A stretch of DNA of 60,871 nucleotides from positions 1 to 60,871 of the forward strand of contig DJYO01000019.1 of NCBI GenBank assembly GCA_002450155.1, in the 5' to 3' direction. Positions 26,525-32,828 of the stretch are shown one piece after another; the stretch's first letter is position 1; each line of letters opens with the position of its first letter. The DNA is from Mageeibacillus sp. UBA6976. Lineage in GTDB: Bacteria > Bacillota > Clostridia > Saccharofermentanales > Saccharofermentanaceae. A program made the position numbers and the translations under genes. Under the pieces are notes generated by a model that was not told where the DNA came from, did not search any database, and saw only the letters and a list, made by a program, of their open reading frames with translations.

Positions 26525-27049
26525 ATGAATGATTGCGAATTCGAGCAGTTCGTTCTTGATAATGGCAAGGATATTCTTCGATTCTGCAGGATTACTTGTA
26601 GGAACATGGATTCCGGTGATGAATTGTATCAGGATACAATGCTGAAGTTGTTAGAAAAGAAGAATAGCTTGGATTCACATCAAAGCATTAAGAGTTATGC
26701 CTTATCCACTGCGATCTTGCTTTGGAAAAACAAATGCAGGAAATATGCAAACCGCAGTCGGCTTATTCCTACGGAAAGTATGGATTCGATAGAAAAATAT
26801 GAATCGGTCGAATCTGGAGCTTCGCCTGAGTTTTCTATTATGCACGAAGAACAAATGAATATAGTACAGCAATTAGTTGCTGACTTGCCCGAAGAACTAA
26901 GGTTGCCAATTCATTTGTTTTATTCAGCAGATATCTCAATCAATGAGATATCGAGAATACTTCGCATACCGGAAGGGACAGTCAAAAGCCGCATGAAAAA
27001 AGCAAGACAAGTATTAAAAAAACAATTGGAGGCATTAGGATATGACTGA
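26525..27049 (+). CDS. RNA polymerase sigma-70 family factor (ECF-like)
   Basis: A 174-residue two-domain sigma factor. Region 2 resembles ILRFCRITCRNMDSGDELYQDTMLKLL, and region 4 carries the HTH ISINEISRILRIPEGTVKSRMKKAR. Regions 1 and 3 are absent, as in ECF factors. ATG 26525 is preferred because AGGAAGAGG sits just upstream; an in-frame ATG at 26492 is less well supported. It overlaps the following membrane protein gene by eight bases, the normal sigma/anti-sigma layout. Its target promoters are unknown. Confidence 0.88.
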   Translation: MNDCEFEQFVLDNGKDILRFCRITCRNMDSGDELYQDTMLKLLEKKNSLDSHQSIKSYALSTAILLWKNKCRKYANRSRLIPTESMDSIEKYESVESGASPEFSIMHEEQMNIVQQLVADLPEELRLPIHLFYSADISINEISRILRIPEGTVKSRMKKARQVLKKQLEALGYD

Positions 27050-27890
27050 AGAACACTTGAATCAGATCTTAAAGCAGGCTCTTTCTCCAGAAATTGATGA
27101 TTCAGAGATTCAAATACGAAGAAAGGGTATCAAAATGAATAGAAAGAGAGTACTGGCATGGGGGCTTGTTGCATGCACCACATTATTATTTGTTGCAGTA
27201 GTTTTTATCTTGGGTGGATCTCTGCCAAAAGATTTATTTGACGGATCATACGAAGAGGTTGTTTCTAAAAACAACATTTTTGCTGTTACTGCATACGCAG
27301 CAGAACTACCTGATGATGTATCTTCGGGGAAGTTTACTGGCCTGTGTCAATCACACAGTTCACAAGGTGATCTGGTGCATTTGCCATTCAGATTCTATAT
27401 TTCTGGAGAAAATATAGAAACAGTGAAGGTTACAACGGATAAGTGCAACATTTATTATGCAGTACCATCAACTGAAGAAGAAGTTGCAAGCAACCAAAGC
27501 AATAATACTATGAATGATGGTTACTTTATTCTCTGTGATAACGGTGACGATTATTATGAACATATGGTTGTTCCAGGACAATCATTTGAGGGAGCATATA
27601 ACGAAGAAATGTCTTTTGGAATGTCTGTTCCTCAGGAATTATGGAGTGACAAGTATGATCTTAGAGAATGTTTCTACGAAACCACATATCAGGTTGATGG
27701 AGCAATCCTTACAATCGAAGTTACTTATACTGATGGCAGTGTGGAAACCCATCACTACAAGATTACAGTCGGAAGAGTATATGTTCCACTTGATGAAAAT
27801 GGATGCCCTGTTTTTGATAGTATTACAAGATTTGTAGACCAAGAAGGAGAGTCAGGTACAATAGGTTATCTTTTAACCCAAGTTGATTAA
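27042..27890 (+). CDS. Putative membrane anti-sigma factor
   Basis: A 282-residue protein. A short cytoplasmic N-terminus (about 35 residues, beginning MTEEHLNQILKQAL) is followed by one membrane helix (about 37-60) and an extracytoplasmic domain of ~220 residues rich in beta strands. No zinc-binding HxxxCxxC anti-sigma motif is visible, so it is not a ZAS-type factor. The role is inferred from the overlapping sigma gene and the topology. The outer domain, with four or five cysteines, may be the sensor. A terminator follows at 27972. Confidence 0.65.
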   Translation: MTEEHLNQILKQALSPEIDDSEIQIRRKGIKMNRKRVLAWGLVACTTLLFVAVVFILGGSLPKDLFDGSYEEVVSKNNIFAVTAYAAELPDDVSSGKFTGLCQSHSSQGDLVHLPFRFYISGENIETVKVTTDKCNIYYAVPSTEEEVASNQSNNTMNDGYFILCDNGDDYYEHMVVPGQSFEGAYNEEMSFGMSVPQELWSDKYDLRECFYETTYQVDGAILTIEVTYTDGSVETHHYKITVGRVYVPLDENGCPVFDSITRFVDQEGESGTIGYLLTQVD

Positions 27891-27893
27891 CCC

Positions 27894-27926
27894 GTGACTA
27901 AGACAGGAGTTCAATTCTCCCCAGAA
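27894..27926 (+). repeat. tRNA T-arm-like repeat, copy A
   Basis: This 33-base stretch contains ACAGGAGTTCAATTCTCC, which folds like a tRNA T arm (GGAG-TTCAATT-CTCC), and ends CAGAA. A diverged copy lies at 28959-28993 in the same orientation. No full tRNA is present around either copy. It begins four bases after the anti-sigma stop codon. Confidence 0.6.
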
Positions 27927-27971
27927 TAGAACATGCATCCCAATTGGGTCACCTCTACAAAAAACAAACAG

Positions 27972-28006
27972 ATACCGCTCGATCTGCAAGGGTCGGGCGG
28001 TATTTT
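27972..28006 (+). terminator. Intrinsic terminator of the sigma/anti-sigma operon
   Basis: Stem ATACCGCTCGA / TCGGGCGGTAT with a wobble pair, followed by TTTT. Confidence 0.8.
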
Positions 28007-28031
28007 CTGATATGATAAATTAAAATATAGG

Positions 28032-28092
28032 GTTGGTCGTATGACCTTGGTCCACCAAGCAGCGGGGATATACCTCGCAATTTTATTGCCAT
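28032..28092 (+). other. Cluster of three consecutive short hairpins
   Basis: GGTC-GTAT-GACC, then CTTGGT-CC-ACCAAG, then GCGGGG-ATATA-CCTCGC (one mismatch) follow one another within about 60 bases. This is more local pairing than expected for intergenic DNA. It ends before the promoter of the HTH gene. It may be a structured RNA, an element end, or a terminator-like unit; I do not recognise it. Confidence 0.4.
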
Positions 28093-28101
28093 CTTCTTTG
28101 T

Positions 28102-28162
28102 GACAAAATGAAATTGACTCATGCGACTACGGTTAGTATAATTGTGTCAAATTGATTTTGTC
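28102..28162. promoter_or_regulatory. Promoter of the HTH-nuclease cassette framed by an inverted repeat
   Basis: TTGACT (28114-28119), a 17-base spacer and TATAAT (28137-28142) form a near-consensus promoter. Two 17-base arms flank it: GACAAAATGAAATTGAC at 28102-28118 and its inverse at 28146-28162, matching at 15 of 17 positions. One arm covers the -35 box and the other lies at the expected transcription start. This is the layout of an autoregulatory operator, most simply bound by the HTH protein that follows. Confidence 0.7.
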
Positions 28163-28177
28163 GTTGAGGGAGATTTT

Positions 28178-28459
28178 ATGGCTAATCGAATAACACTTAA
28201 GGAGGCAATAGAGCGTATTCATCAACTCGAAAAAGAAAATGCTGAATTAAGAGATGAACTTGAATACTTCAAAAAGAGAAAAGCAAGTGGCAGGCAGAAG
28301 CATAATGCCAAATGGATGAATATCTATAATGACTTTGTTATCTGTTATGAGAACGGTATGTCTCTCATCGAGATAGCGGAGAGGAATAATATCAGCAAAC
28401 GTACTGTATACAGGTATAAGGAATACTATGATTTAACATCAAAGCGGATAAAAGATTGA
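28178..28459 (+). CDS. Small coiled-coil HTH DNA-binding protein
   Basis: A 93-residue protein: residues ~5-35 form a charged heptad coil (RIHQLEKENAELRDELEYF), 36-45 are basic, and 60-82 form a helix-turn-helix (MSLIEIAERNNISKRTVYRY) similar to resolvase/transposase-type HTHs. ATG 28178 is preferred for GAGGGAGA just upstream. It overlaps or abuts the nuclease-like gene, with TTGA at the junction. It probably dimerises through the coil and represses its own promoter via the 28102-28162 inverted repeat; that is inference. It could instead be a remnant of a mobile-element protein. Confidence 0.75.
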   Translation: MANRITLKEAIERIHQLEKENAELRDELEYFKKRKASGRQKHNAKWMNIYNDFVICYENGMSLIEIAERNNISKRTVYRYKEYYDLTSKRIKD

Positions 28460-28479
28460 TCGAGCTATGGAGCAATTAT

Positions 28480-28869
28480 ATGACAGGGAGAATAGATATC
28501 TCACAACTAAATACTCCGCCTGATAAATCAGAGTTCGCTGTAGCAAAGTACTTTGCGGAGCTTGGTAAGGATATAGTGTTTATCCCTCCCAGTGCTATCC
28601 CCGGTCAGCATAGACCGGATATTCTTATGGATGGAGTTGAATGGGAGATAAAATGTCCGGAAGGAAGTAGCAAGAGAACCATAGAGAATAATATGCGAAA
28701 GGCTATATTGCAGTCACGAAATGTAATTTTTGATCTCAGGCATATTAAGCTGTCGGAAAAAGAATGCATTCAAGAATTGGAGCGTCAATACTCTAAGCGT
28801 TCGCAACTAAAGAAAATGTATATAATTAAGAAGAATCTGGCATTATTAGCATATCTGAATAAACATTGA
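28480..28869 (+). CDS. PD-(D/E)xK nuclease-fold protein resembling CdiA-CT-type toxin nucleases
   Basis: A 129-residue protein. The core QHRPDILMDGVEWEIKCPEG gives D47, E56 and K58, the PD-(D/E)xK catalytic pattern, preceded by E18 in a helix and followed by a basic helix and VIFDLRH. This resembles the C-terminal nuclease domain of CdiA-type contact-dependent toxins and phage-borne relatives, seen here as a free-standing protein. ATG 28480 has TGGAG seven bases upstream; a TTG at 28456 overlapping the HTH stop is the alternative (137 residues). No immunity gene follows. Family assignment is by motif and by eye. Confidence 0.6.
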   Translation: MTGRIDISQLNTPPDKSEFAVAKYFAELGKDIVFIPPSAIPGQHRPDILMDGVEWEIKCPEGSSKRTIENNMRKAILQSRNVIFDLRHIKLSEKECIQELERQYSKRSQLKKMYIIKKNLALLAYLNKH

Positions 28870-28887
28870 CTTTTGTGTAGAACATGA

Positions 28888-28905
28888 TATCTTATAGTTA
28901 AGATA
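28888..28905. promoter_or_regulatory. 18-base palindrome downstream of the nuclease gene
   Basis: TATCTTA-TAGT-TAAGATA, a perfect inverted repeat, abuts the hairpin at 28905. It may be a protein-binding site or part of the 3' structure. Confidence 0.4.
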
Positions 28906-28949
28906 AGGCTCGACCCACTGCTGCATAGCGGAGGGCCCAGAGCCTTTTT
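28905..28949 (+). terminator. Extended hairpin/terminator of the HTH-nuclease cassette
   Basis: The outer stem AAGGCTC / GAGCCTT is followed by T5. Inside are CCC / GGG and CTGCT-GCAT-AGCGG pairs, giving an unusually long branched-looking arm. It likely ends the nuclease transcript. Confidence 0.7.
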
Positions 28950-28958
28950 CTTATGCTT

Positions 28959-28993
28959 GTGATTAGCAAACAGGAGTTCGATTCTCCTCAGAA
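28959..28993 (+). repeat. tRNA T-arm-like repeat, copy B
   Basis: This contains ACAGGAGTTCGATTCTCC and ends CAGAA, like copy A at 27894-27926. The two differ at about four positions plus a 2-base gap. Weak similarity continues about 35 bases beyond both copies, and each is followed by an intrinsic terminator. The pair brackets the HTH-nuclease cassette about 1.07 kb apart. Confidence 0.6.
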
Positions 28994-29030
28994 CCGAATA
29001 CGGATCTCATTTGCTTTGCCTAGACAAATT

Positions 29031-29059
29031 AGACCTCCGGCCTTGCCGAAGTCTTTTTT
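29031..29059 (+). terminator. Intrinsic terminator
   Basis: AGAC..CGGC-CTT-GCCG..GTCT followed by T6. It lies after repeat copy B and before the T-box promoter. In the 28870-29437 stretch the contents are the palindrome, hairpin, repeat B, this terminator, a promoter and the T-box leader. Confidence 0.75.
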
Positions 29060-29079
29060 ATTCAGAGCAAAAAAAACAC

Positions 29080-29108
29080 TTGCACAATCCTTTTATGTTT
29101 GGTAAATT
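29080..29108 (+). promoter_or_regulatory. Promoter of the T-box leader
   Basis: TTGCAC, a 17-base spacer and TAAATT (29103-29108), about 20 bases before the T-box stem I region. Confidence 0.55.
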
Positions 29109-29127
29109 TATTTGCAATTGAATAAAT

Positions 29128-29404
29128 GAGTTAAAGGCAATGATCGTGGAATAGTACTTTACTCTTGATTCTCACACAGAGAGCTGTCGGACGGTGCAAG
29201 ACAGCAGGAGATAGAGGTTCAGGAACTCACCATGTAGCTTTCCTTCAGAAAGGGATACTGATTAAGAAGGAACGTAAGATCCACGTTACAGGATCGGGAT
29301 ATTGGCTTAATGCCTGTATCTTCTGAGTGCACCCTTACAGGGTGAAGTAGAGTGGTACCGCGAATGACCCTTCGTCTCTATATGTTGGAGCGACGGGTTT
29401 TTTT
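29128..29404 (+). promoter_or_regulatory. T-box riboswitch, specifier reads Leu (CTC)
   Basis: The leader has the conserved stem I elements AGAGAG and a distal CTGTC / GACAG hairpin, a specifier-loop segment GGAACTCACC with CTC at 29226-29228, the T-box sequence TGGTACCGCG at 29353-29362, and a terminator (ACCC...CGTC / GAGCGACGGGT then T7) ending at 29404. Uncharged tRNA pairing its 3' NCCA to the T-box would block termination. The specifier predicts tRNA-Leu(GAG). The only gene directly downstream is the TIM-barrel/acyl-CoA-ligase fusion. Confidence 0.93.
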
Positions 29405-29437
29405 ATGCTCAAAAATAAACGAAAGCAGGTAATTAAT

Positions 29438-31963
29438 ATGCTCACATGTTTTTCGACTCTTGCGTGTCCGGATTTCTCCTGGCAGGATATCTACTCCATG
29501 GCCAAGGACTTTGGATTTAATGGAATTGAGATCAGAGGCCTGGGACAGGATATCTTCTCAGTCAAGGCTCCTCCGTTTACAGAGGCAAATCTTCCTAAGA
29601 CAGTTGCCAAACTTAAAGAACTTAAGCTTACAATTCCTTGTCTTTCTTCCGGAGAGCCTGTAAACAATCTTGAGACAAAGGATAAGGCCATATCTGAGAT
29701 CAGGGCATATATCGAGCTTGCAAATAAACTGGGAACACCTTATATCCGTGTATTAGGTGACAGGGATCCTGCACCTGCCGGCGAAATAGATGATGAGGTC
29801 GTTATCTCCATAATGAAGGAATTGGTTCCTTATGCTGAGGAGATGAATGTCACATTACTCTTAGAGACAAACGGTGTATATGCGGATACCAAGAGACTCA
29901 AGAGAGTCCTGGATAGGATTGGAAGCCGCAAAGCTGCTGCTTTGTGGGATATGCATCACCCTTACAGATTTATGGGTGAGGAACCTCAGGAGACAGTAAA
30001 TAACCTGGGCGAATATATTAAGCATGTACATGTCAAAGACTCTGTTATGGAGGATGGTAAAGTCTCCTACAGATTGATGGGAACAGGAAGCATGCCCTTA
30101 AAGGAGATGTTTGATGCTCTTTTATCCATAGATTATCTCGGTTACATATCTCTTGAATGGGTCTACAGATGGTCCAAAGACCTCTTTGATGCAGGTATCG
30201 TAATTCCTCAGTTTGCCAATTATATGGAGACATATAAGCCTAAGGAGAAGACTGAGCTCCAGACTGATAACAGAGGCACAGGTTACTATCCCTGGCCCAA
30301 GGAGACTCTCTTGGATCTGACATTCCCGGATGTACTCGATAAGATCTGCGAGCTCTTCCCGAATCAGTATGCTTTCAGATATACAGAGCTCGATTATACG
30401 AGAACATATCCTGAATTCCGCGACGATGTGGATAACCTTGCAAGAGCCTTCCTTGCCATGGGATGCAAGAAAGGTGACCACATAGCTATATGGGCTACCA
30501 ACGTACCTCAGTGGTATTTGACATTCTGGGCTGCAACAAAGATCGGCTGCGTTCTTGTTACGGTAAATACTGCTTATAAGATCCACGAGATCGAGTATCT
30601 CTTAAGACAGTCTGATACAAGCACTCTCGTAATGATCGATAAGTATAAGGATTCCGATTATATCCAGATCATCAACGAGATCTGCCCTGAGCTGAAGGAT
30701 TCTGAACCCGGTAAGCTCGAGGCTGCAAGACTGCCTGTCCTGAAGAATGTTATTACCTGTGAATCAAGGATACCCGGTGCATTCCACTGGGATGATATGC
30801 CCGGTCTCGCTGAGAAGGTCAATGTCAGCGATGTCGAGAAGATCAGGAGGACTGTCGATAAGAACGATGTCTGCAACATGCAGTACACTTCAGGTACCAC
30901 CGGTTTCCCCAAGGGCGTAATGCTCACTCACTATAACGTTGTAAATAACGGTAAAGCGATAGGAGACTGCATGGATCTGTCCAGCTTTGACCGCATGATG
31001 ATCCAGGTCCCTATGTTCCATTGCTTCGGTATGGTCCTGGCAATGACGGCATCAGTTACCCACGCTGTAACCATGTCTCCTATCACTGCATTCTCTCCCC
31101 GTAAGGGACTCAATTGCATCAACCAGGAGAAGATAACCTGTTTCCACGGCGTTCCTACCATGTTCATCGCTATGCTGGGTCATGAGAATTTCCCCAAGAC
31201 AGACTTCTCCCACATGAGAACAGGCATTATGGCAGGTTCACCTTGTCCTATCAAGACGATGGAAGATGTTATCGAGAAGATGCATATGCCGGAGATCGTT
31301 ATTACCTATGGTCAGACAGAAGCATCTCCTGCAACTACGATGAGCAAGACTACAGATACCATCGAGCAGCGAGTTAATACCGTCGGACCTTCTATCTTCG
31401 GCGTAGAGACCAAGATCGTAGATCCTGAGACAGGTGAGGAGCAGCCTGACGGTGTTCCGGGTGAATTCTGTGCCCGCGGCTATAACATCATGAAGGGTTA
31501 CTACAAGATGCCTGAAGCAACAGCTGCTGCTATAGACGAAGACGGCTGGCTCCATTCCGGCGATCTGGCTCTCAGACGTCCTGAGGACGGTTATTACAAG
31601 ATCACCGGCCGTATCAAGGATATGATCATTAGAGGTGGTGAGAATATCTATCCTAAGGAAATCGAGGATTTCTTATATACACATCCCAAAATAGAGGATG
31701 TACAGGTAATCGGTGTTCCTGATAAAGACTATGGTGAAGAGATCATGGCTTGCGTTATTCTCAAGCCGGGTGAGGAGTCTTCAGAAGAAGAGATCAAGGA
31801 ATATGTAATGACTCATATGGCCAAGCATAAGGTTCCAAGATATGTTGACTTTGTAGATTCATTCCCCATGAATGCTGCAGGAAAGATCTTAAAATATAAG
31901 ATGAGGGAACAGGCCATCGAGAGACATAATCTTGGCGAAGCCAATAAGATCGTAACCGCTTAA
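29438..31963 (+). CDS. Fusion of a sugar-phosphate-isomerase/epimerase-type TIM barrel and an AMP-forming acyl-CoA synthetase
   Basis: An 841-residue protein. Residues ~1-265 form a xylose-isomerase-like/AP-endonuclease-2-like TIM barrel with candidate metal ligands E143 (LLLETNG), D171 (ALWDMHH), H198 (KHVHVKD) and E240 (YISLEW). Residues ~285-841 form an ANL-superfamily ligase with the P-loop YTSGTTGFPKG, TYGQTE, the hinge GRIKDMIIRGGENIYPKEIE and the catalytic Lys near the end (NAAGKILK), like medium-chain or short-chain fatty acyl-CoA synthetases. ATG 29438 is chosen because the in-frame ATG 29405 directly abuts the terminator T-run. Expression would rise when leucine tRNA is uncharged. 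The substrate of either half is not determined. Confidence 0.88.
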   Translation: MLTCFSTLACPDFSWQDIYSMAKDFGFNGIEIRGLGQDIFSVKAPPFTEANLPKTVAKLKELKLTIPCLSSGEPVNNLETKDKAISEIRAYIELANKLGTPYIRVLGDRDPAPAGEIDDEVVISIMKELVPYAEEMNVTLLLETNGVYADTKRLKRVLDRIGSRKAAALWDMHHPYRFMGEEPQETVNNLGEYIKHVHVKDSVMEDGKVSYRLMGTGSMPLKEMFDALLSIDYLGYISLEWVYRWSKDLFDAGIVIPQFANYMETYKPKEKTELQTDNRGTGYYPWPKETLLDLTFPDVLDKICELFPNQYAFRYTELDYTRTYPEFRDDVDNLARAFLAMGCKKGDHIAIWATNVPQWYLTFWAATKIGCVLVTVNTAYKIHEIEYLLRQSDTSTLVMIDKYKDSDYIQIINEICPELKDSEPGKLEAARLPVLKNVITCESRIPGAFHWDDMPGLAEKVNVSDVEKIRRTVDKNDVCNMQYTSGTTGFPKGVMLTHYNVVNNGKAIGDCMDLSSFDRMMIQVPMFHCFGMVLAMTASVTHAVTMSPITAFSPRKGLNCINQEKITCFHGVPTMFIAMLGHENFPKTDFSHMRTGIMAGSPCPIKTMEDVIEKMHMPEIVITYGQTEASPATTMSKTTDTIEQRVNTVGPSIFGVETKIVDPETGEEQPDGVPGEFCARGYNIMKGYYKMPEATAAAIDEDGWLHSGDLALRRPEDGYYKITGRIKDMIIRGGENIYPKEIEDFLYTHPKIEDVQVIGVPDKDYGEEIMACVILKPGEESSEEEIKEYVMTHMAKHKVPRYVDFVDSFPMNAAGKILKYKMREQAIERHNLGEANKIVTA

Positions 31964-31986
31964 GTTTAATAATAATTGTTTTTTTC

Positions 31987-32028
31987 AATGCCTATCTTTG
32001 ATAATATTTTTATCAGATAGGCATTTTT
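31987..32028 (+). terminator. Intrinsic terminator after the fusion gene
   Basis: AATGCCTATCT / AGATAGGCATT with an internal GATA / TATC extension, followed by T5. A possible TTGTTT-18-GATAAT promoter for the next gene (31976-32005) overlaps its 5' arm. Confidence 0.85.
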
Positions 32029-32058
32029 CTTGCCAAATAAATCTTTGGAGGTTTAATT

Positions 32059-32733
32059 ATGCAATATGAGATCATTGGCGGCAATCTTCCCGCAGTTGTA
32101 ATCAGTCTTGAAGCAGGTGAGCAGGTAAAGTGTGAATCAGGCTCCATGTCATGGATGGACAGAGGGATCACAATGGAGACATCAGGCGGTGGACTCGGCA
32201 AGATGTTCGGACGTATGGTAACAGGTGAGGCCTTGATGCTCAACACATATTCAGCTTCTACTGCAGGTAAGATCGCATTTGCTTCTTCTTTCCCGGGTTC
32301 TATCAAGGTAGTTGAGATAAAGCCCGGCGTAAGCATTATGGCTCAGAAGGGATCCTTCCTTGCTTCATACGGCGATATCGATATGTCCGTAGGTTTCCAG
32401 AAGAAGGTAGCAGGCGGATTCTTCGGTGGTGAAGGTTTCCTTATGCAGAAGTTTGAGGGTAACGGTCTTGTATTCCTCGAGGTAGACGGTTCTGCAGTTG
32501 ATTATGAGCTTGCTGCAGGTCAGCAGATGATCTTAGATACAGGTTATCTCGTACAGATGGATTCTTCTGTTTCTCTTGATGTTGAGATGGTGAAGGGCGT
32601 TAAGAATATTTTATTCGGTGGCGAGGGACTCTTCAATACCGTACTTACCGGTCCCGGCCATATTACGATCCAGACTATGCCTATCAGCAAAACTGCAATG
32701 GTTATAAACAACTATATTCCTAAGTCAAATTGA
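32059..32733 (+). CDS. AIM24/TIGR00266-family protein
   Basis: A 224-residue Gly-rich beta-sandwich protein of the AIM24 (DUF124) family. It shows the recurrent family features: an N-terminal LEAGEQVKCESGSMSWMD, a GGGLGKMFGRMVTGEALMLNTYS loop and paired VAGGFFGGEGF and LFGGEGLF repeats of the two jelly-roll halves. There is no signal peptide or membrane helix. The biochemical role of the bacterial family is unknown. TTTGGAGG precedes the ATG. It is monocistronic between two terminators. Confidence 0.88.
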   Translation: MQYEIIGGNLPAVVISLEAGEQVKCESGSMSWMDRGITMETSGGGLGKMFGRMVTGEALMLNTYSASTAGKIAFASSFPGSIKVVEIKPGVSIMAQKGSFLASYGDIDMSVGFQKKVAGGFFGGEGFLMQKFEGNGLVFLEVDGSAVDYELAAGQQMILDTGYLVQMDSSVSLDVEMVKGVKNILFGGEGLFNTVLTGPGHITIQTMPISKTAMVINNYIPKSN

Positions 32734-32765
32734 TCTAAACTCTTAATAAGCTGAGCTTAAAATGA

Positions 32766-32799
32766 AATAAGGCTGTGACTTTGATGTCACAGCCTTATT
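32766..32799. terminator. Bidirectional terminator between the AIM24-like gene and pckA
   Basis: A 14-bp perfect stem AATAAGGCTGTGAC / GTCACAGCCTTATT with a 6-base loop lies between the convergent genes. Confidence 0.9.
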
Positions 32800-32828
32800 G
32801 ATTGCTTGATCAGAGACTTAAGAGGCTA

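Noticed and set aside
27894..27926. A complete tRNA or tmRNA gene at the T-arm-like repeats
   Set aside because: No matching acceptor 5' strand, D arm or anticodon arm could be found upstream of either copy.
29405..29437. ATG 29405 as start of the fusion protein
   Set aside because: It directly abuts the T run of the T-box terminator; ATG 29438 is a normal distance downstream and begins the barrel domain properly.
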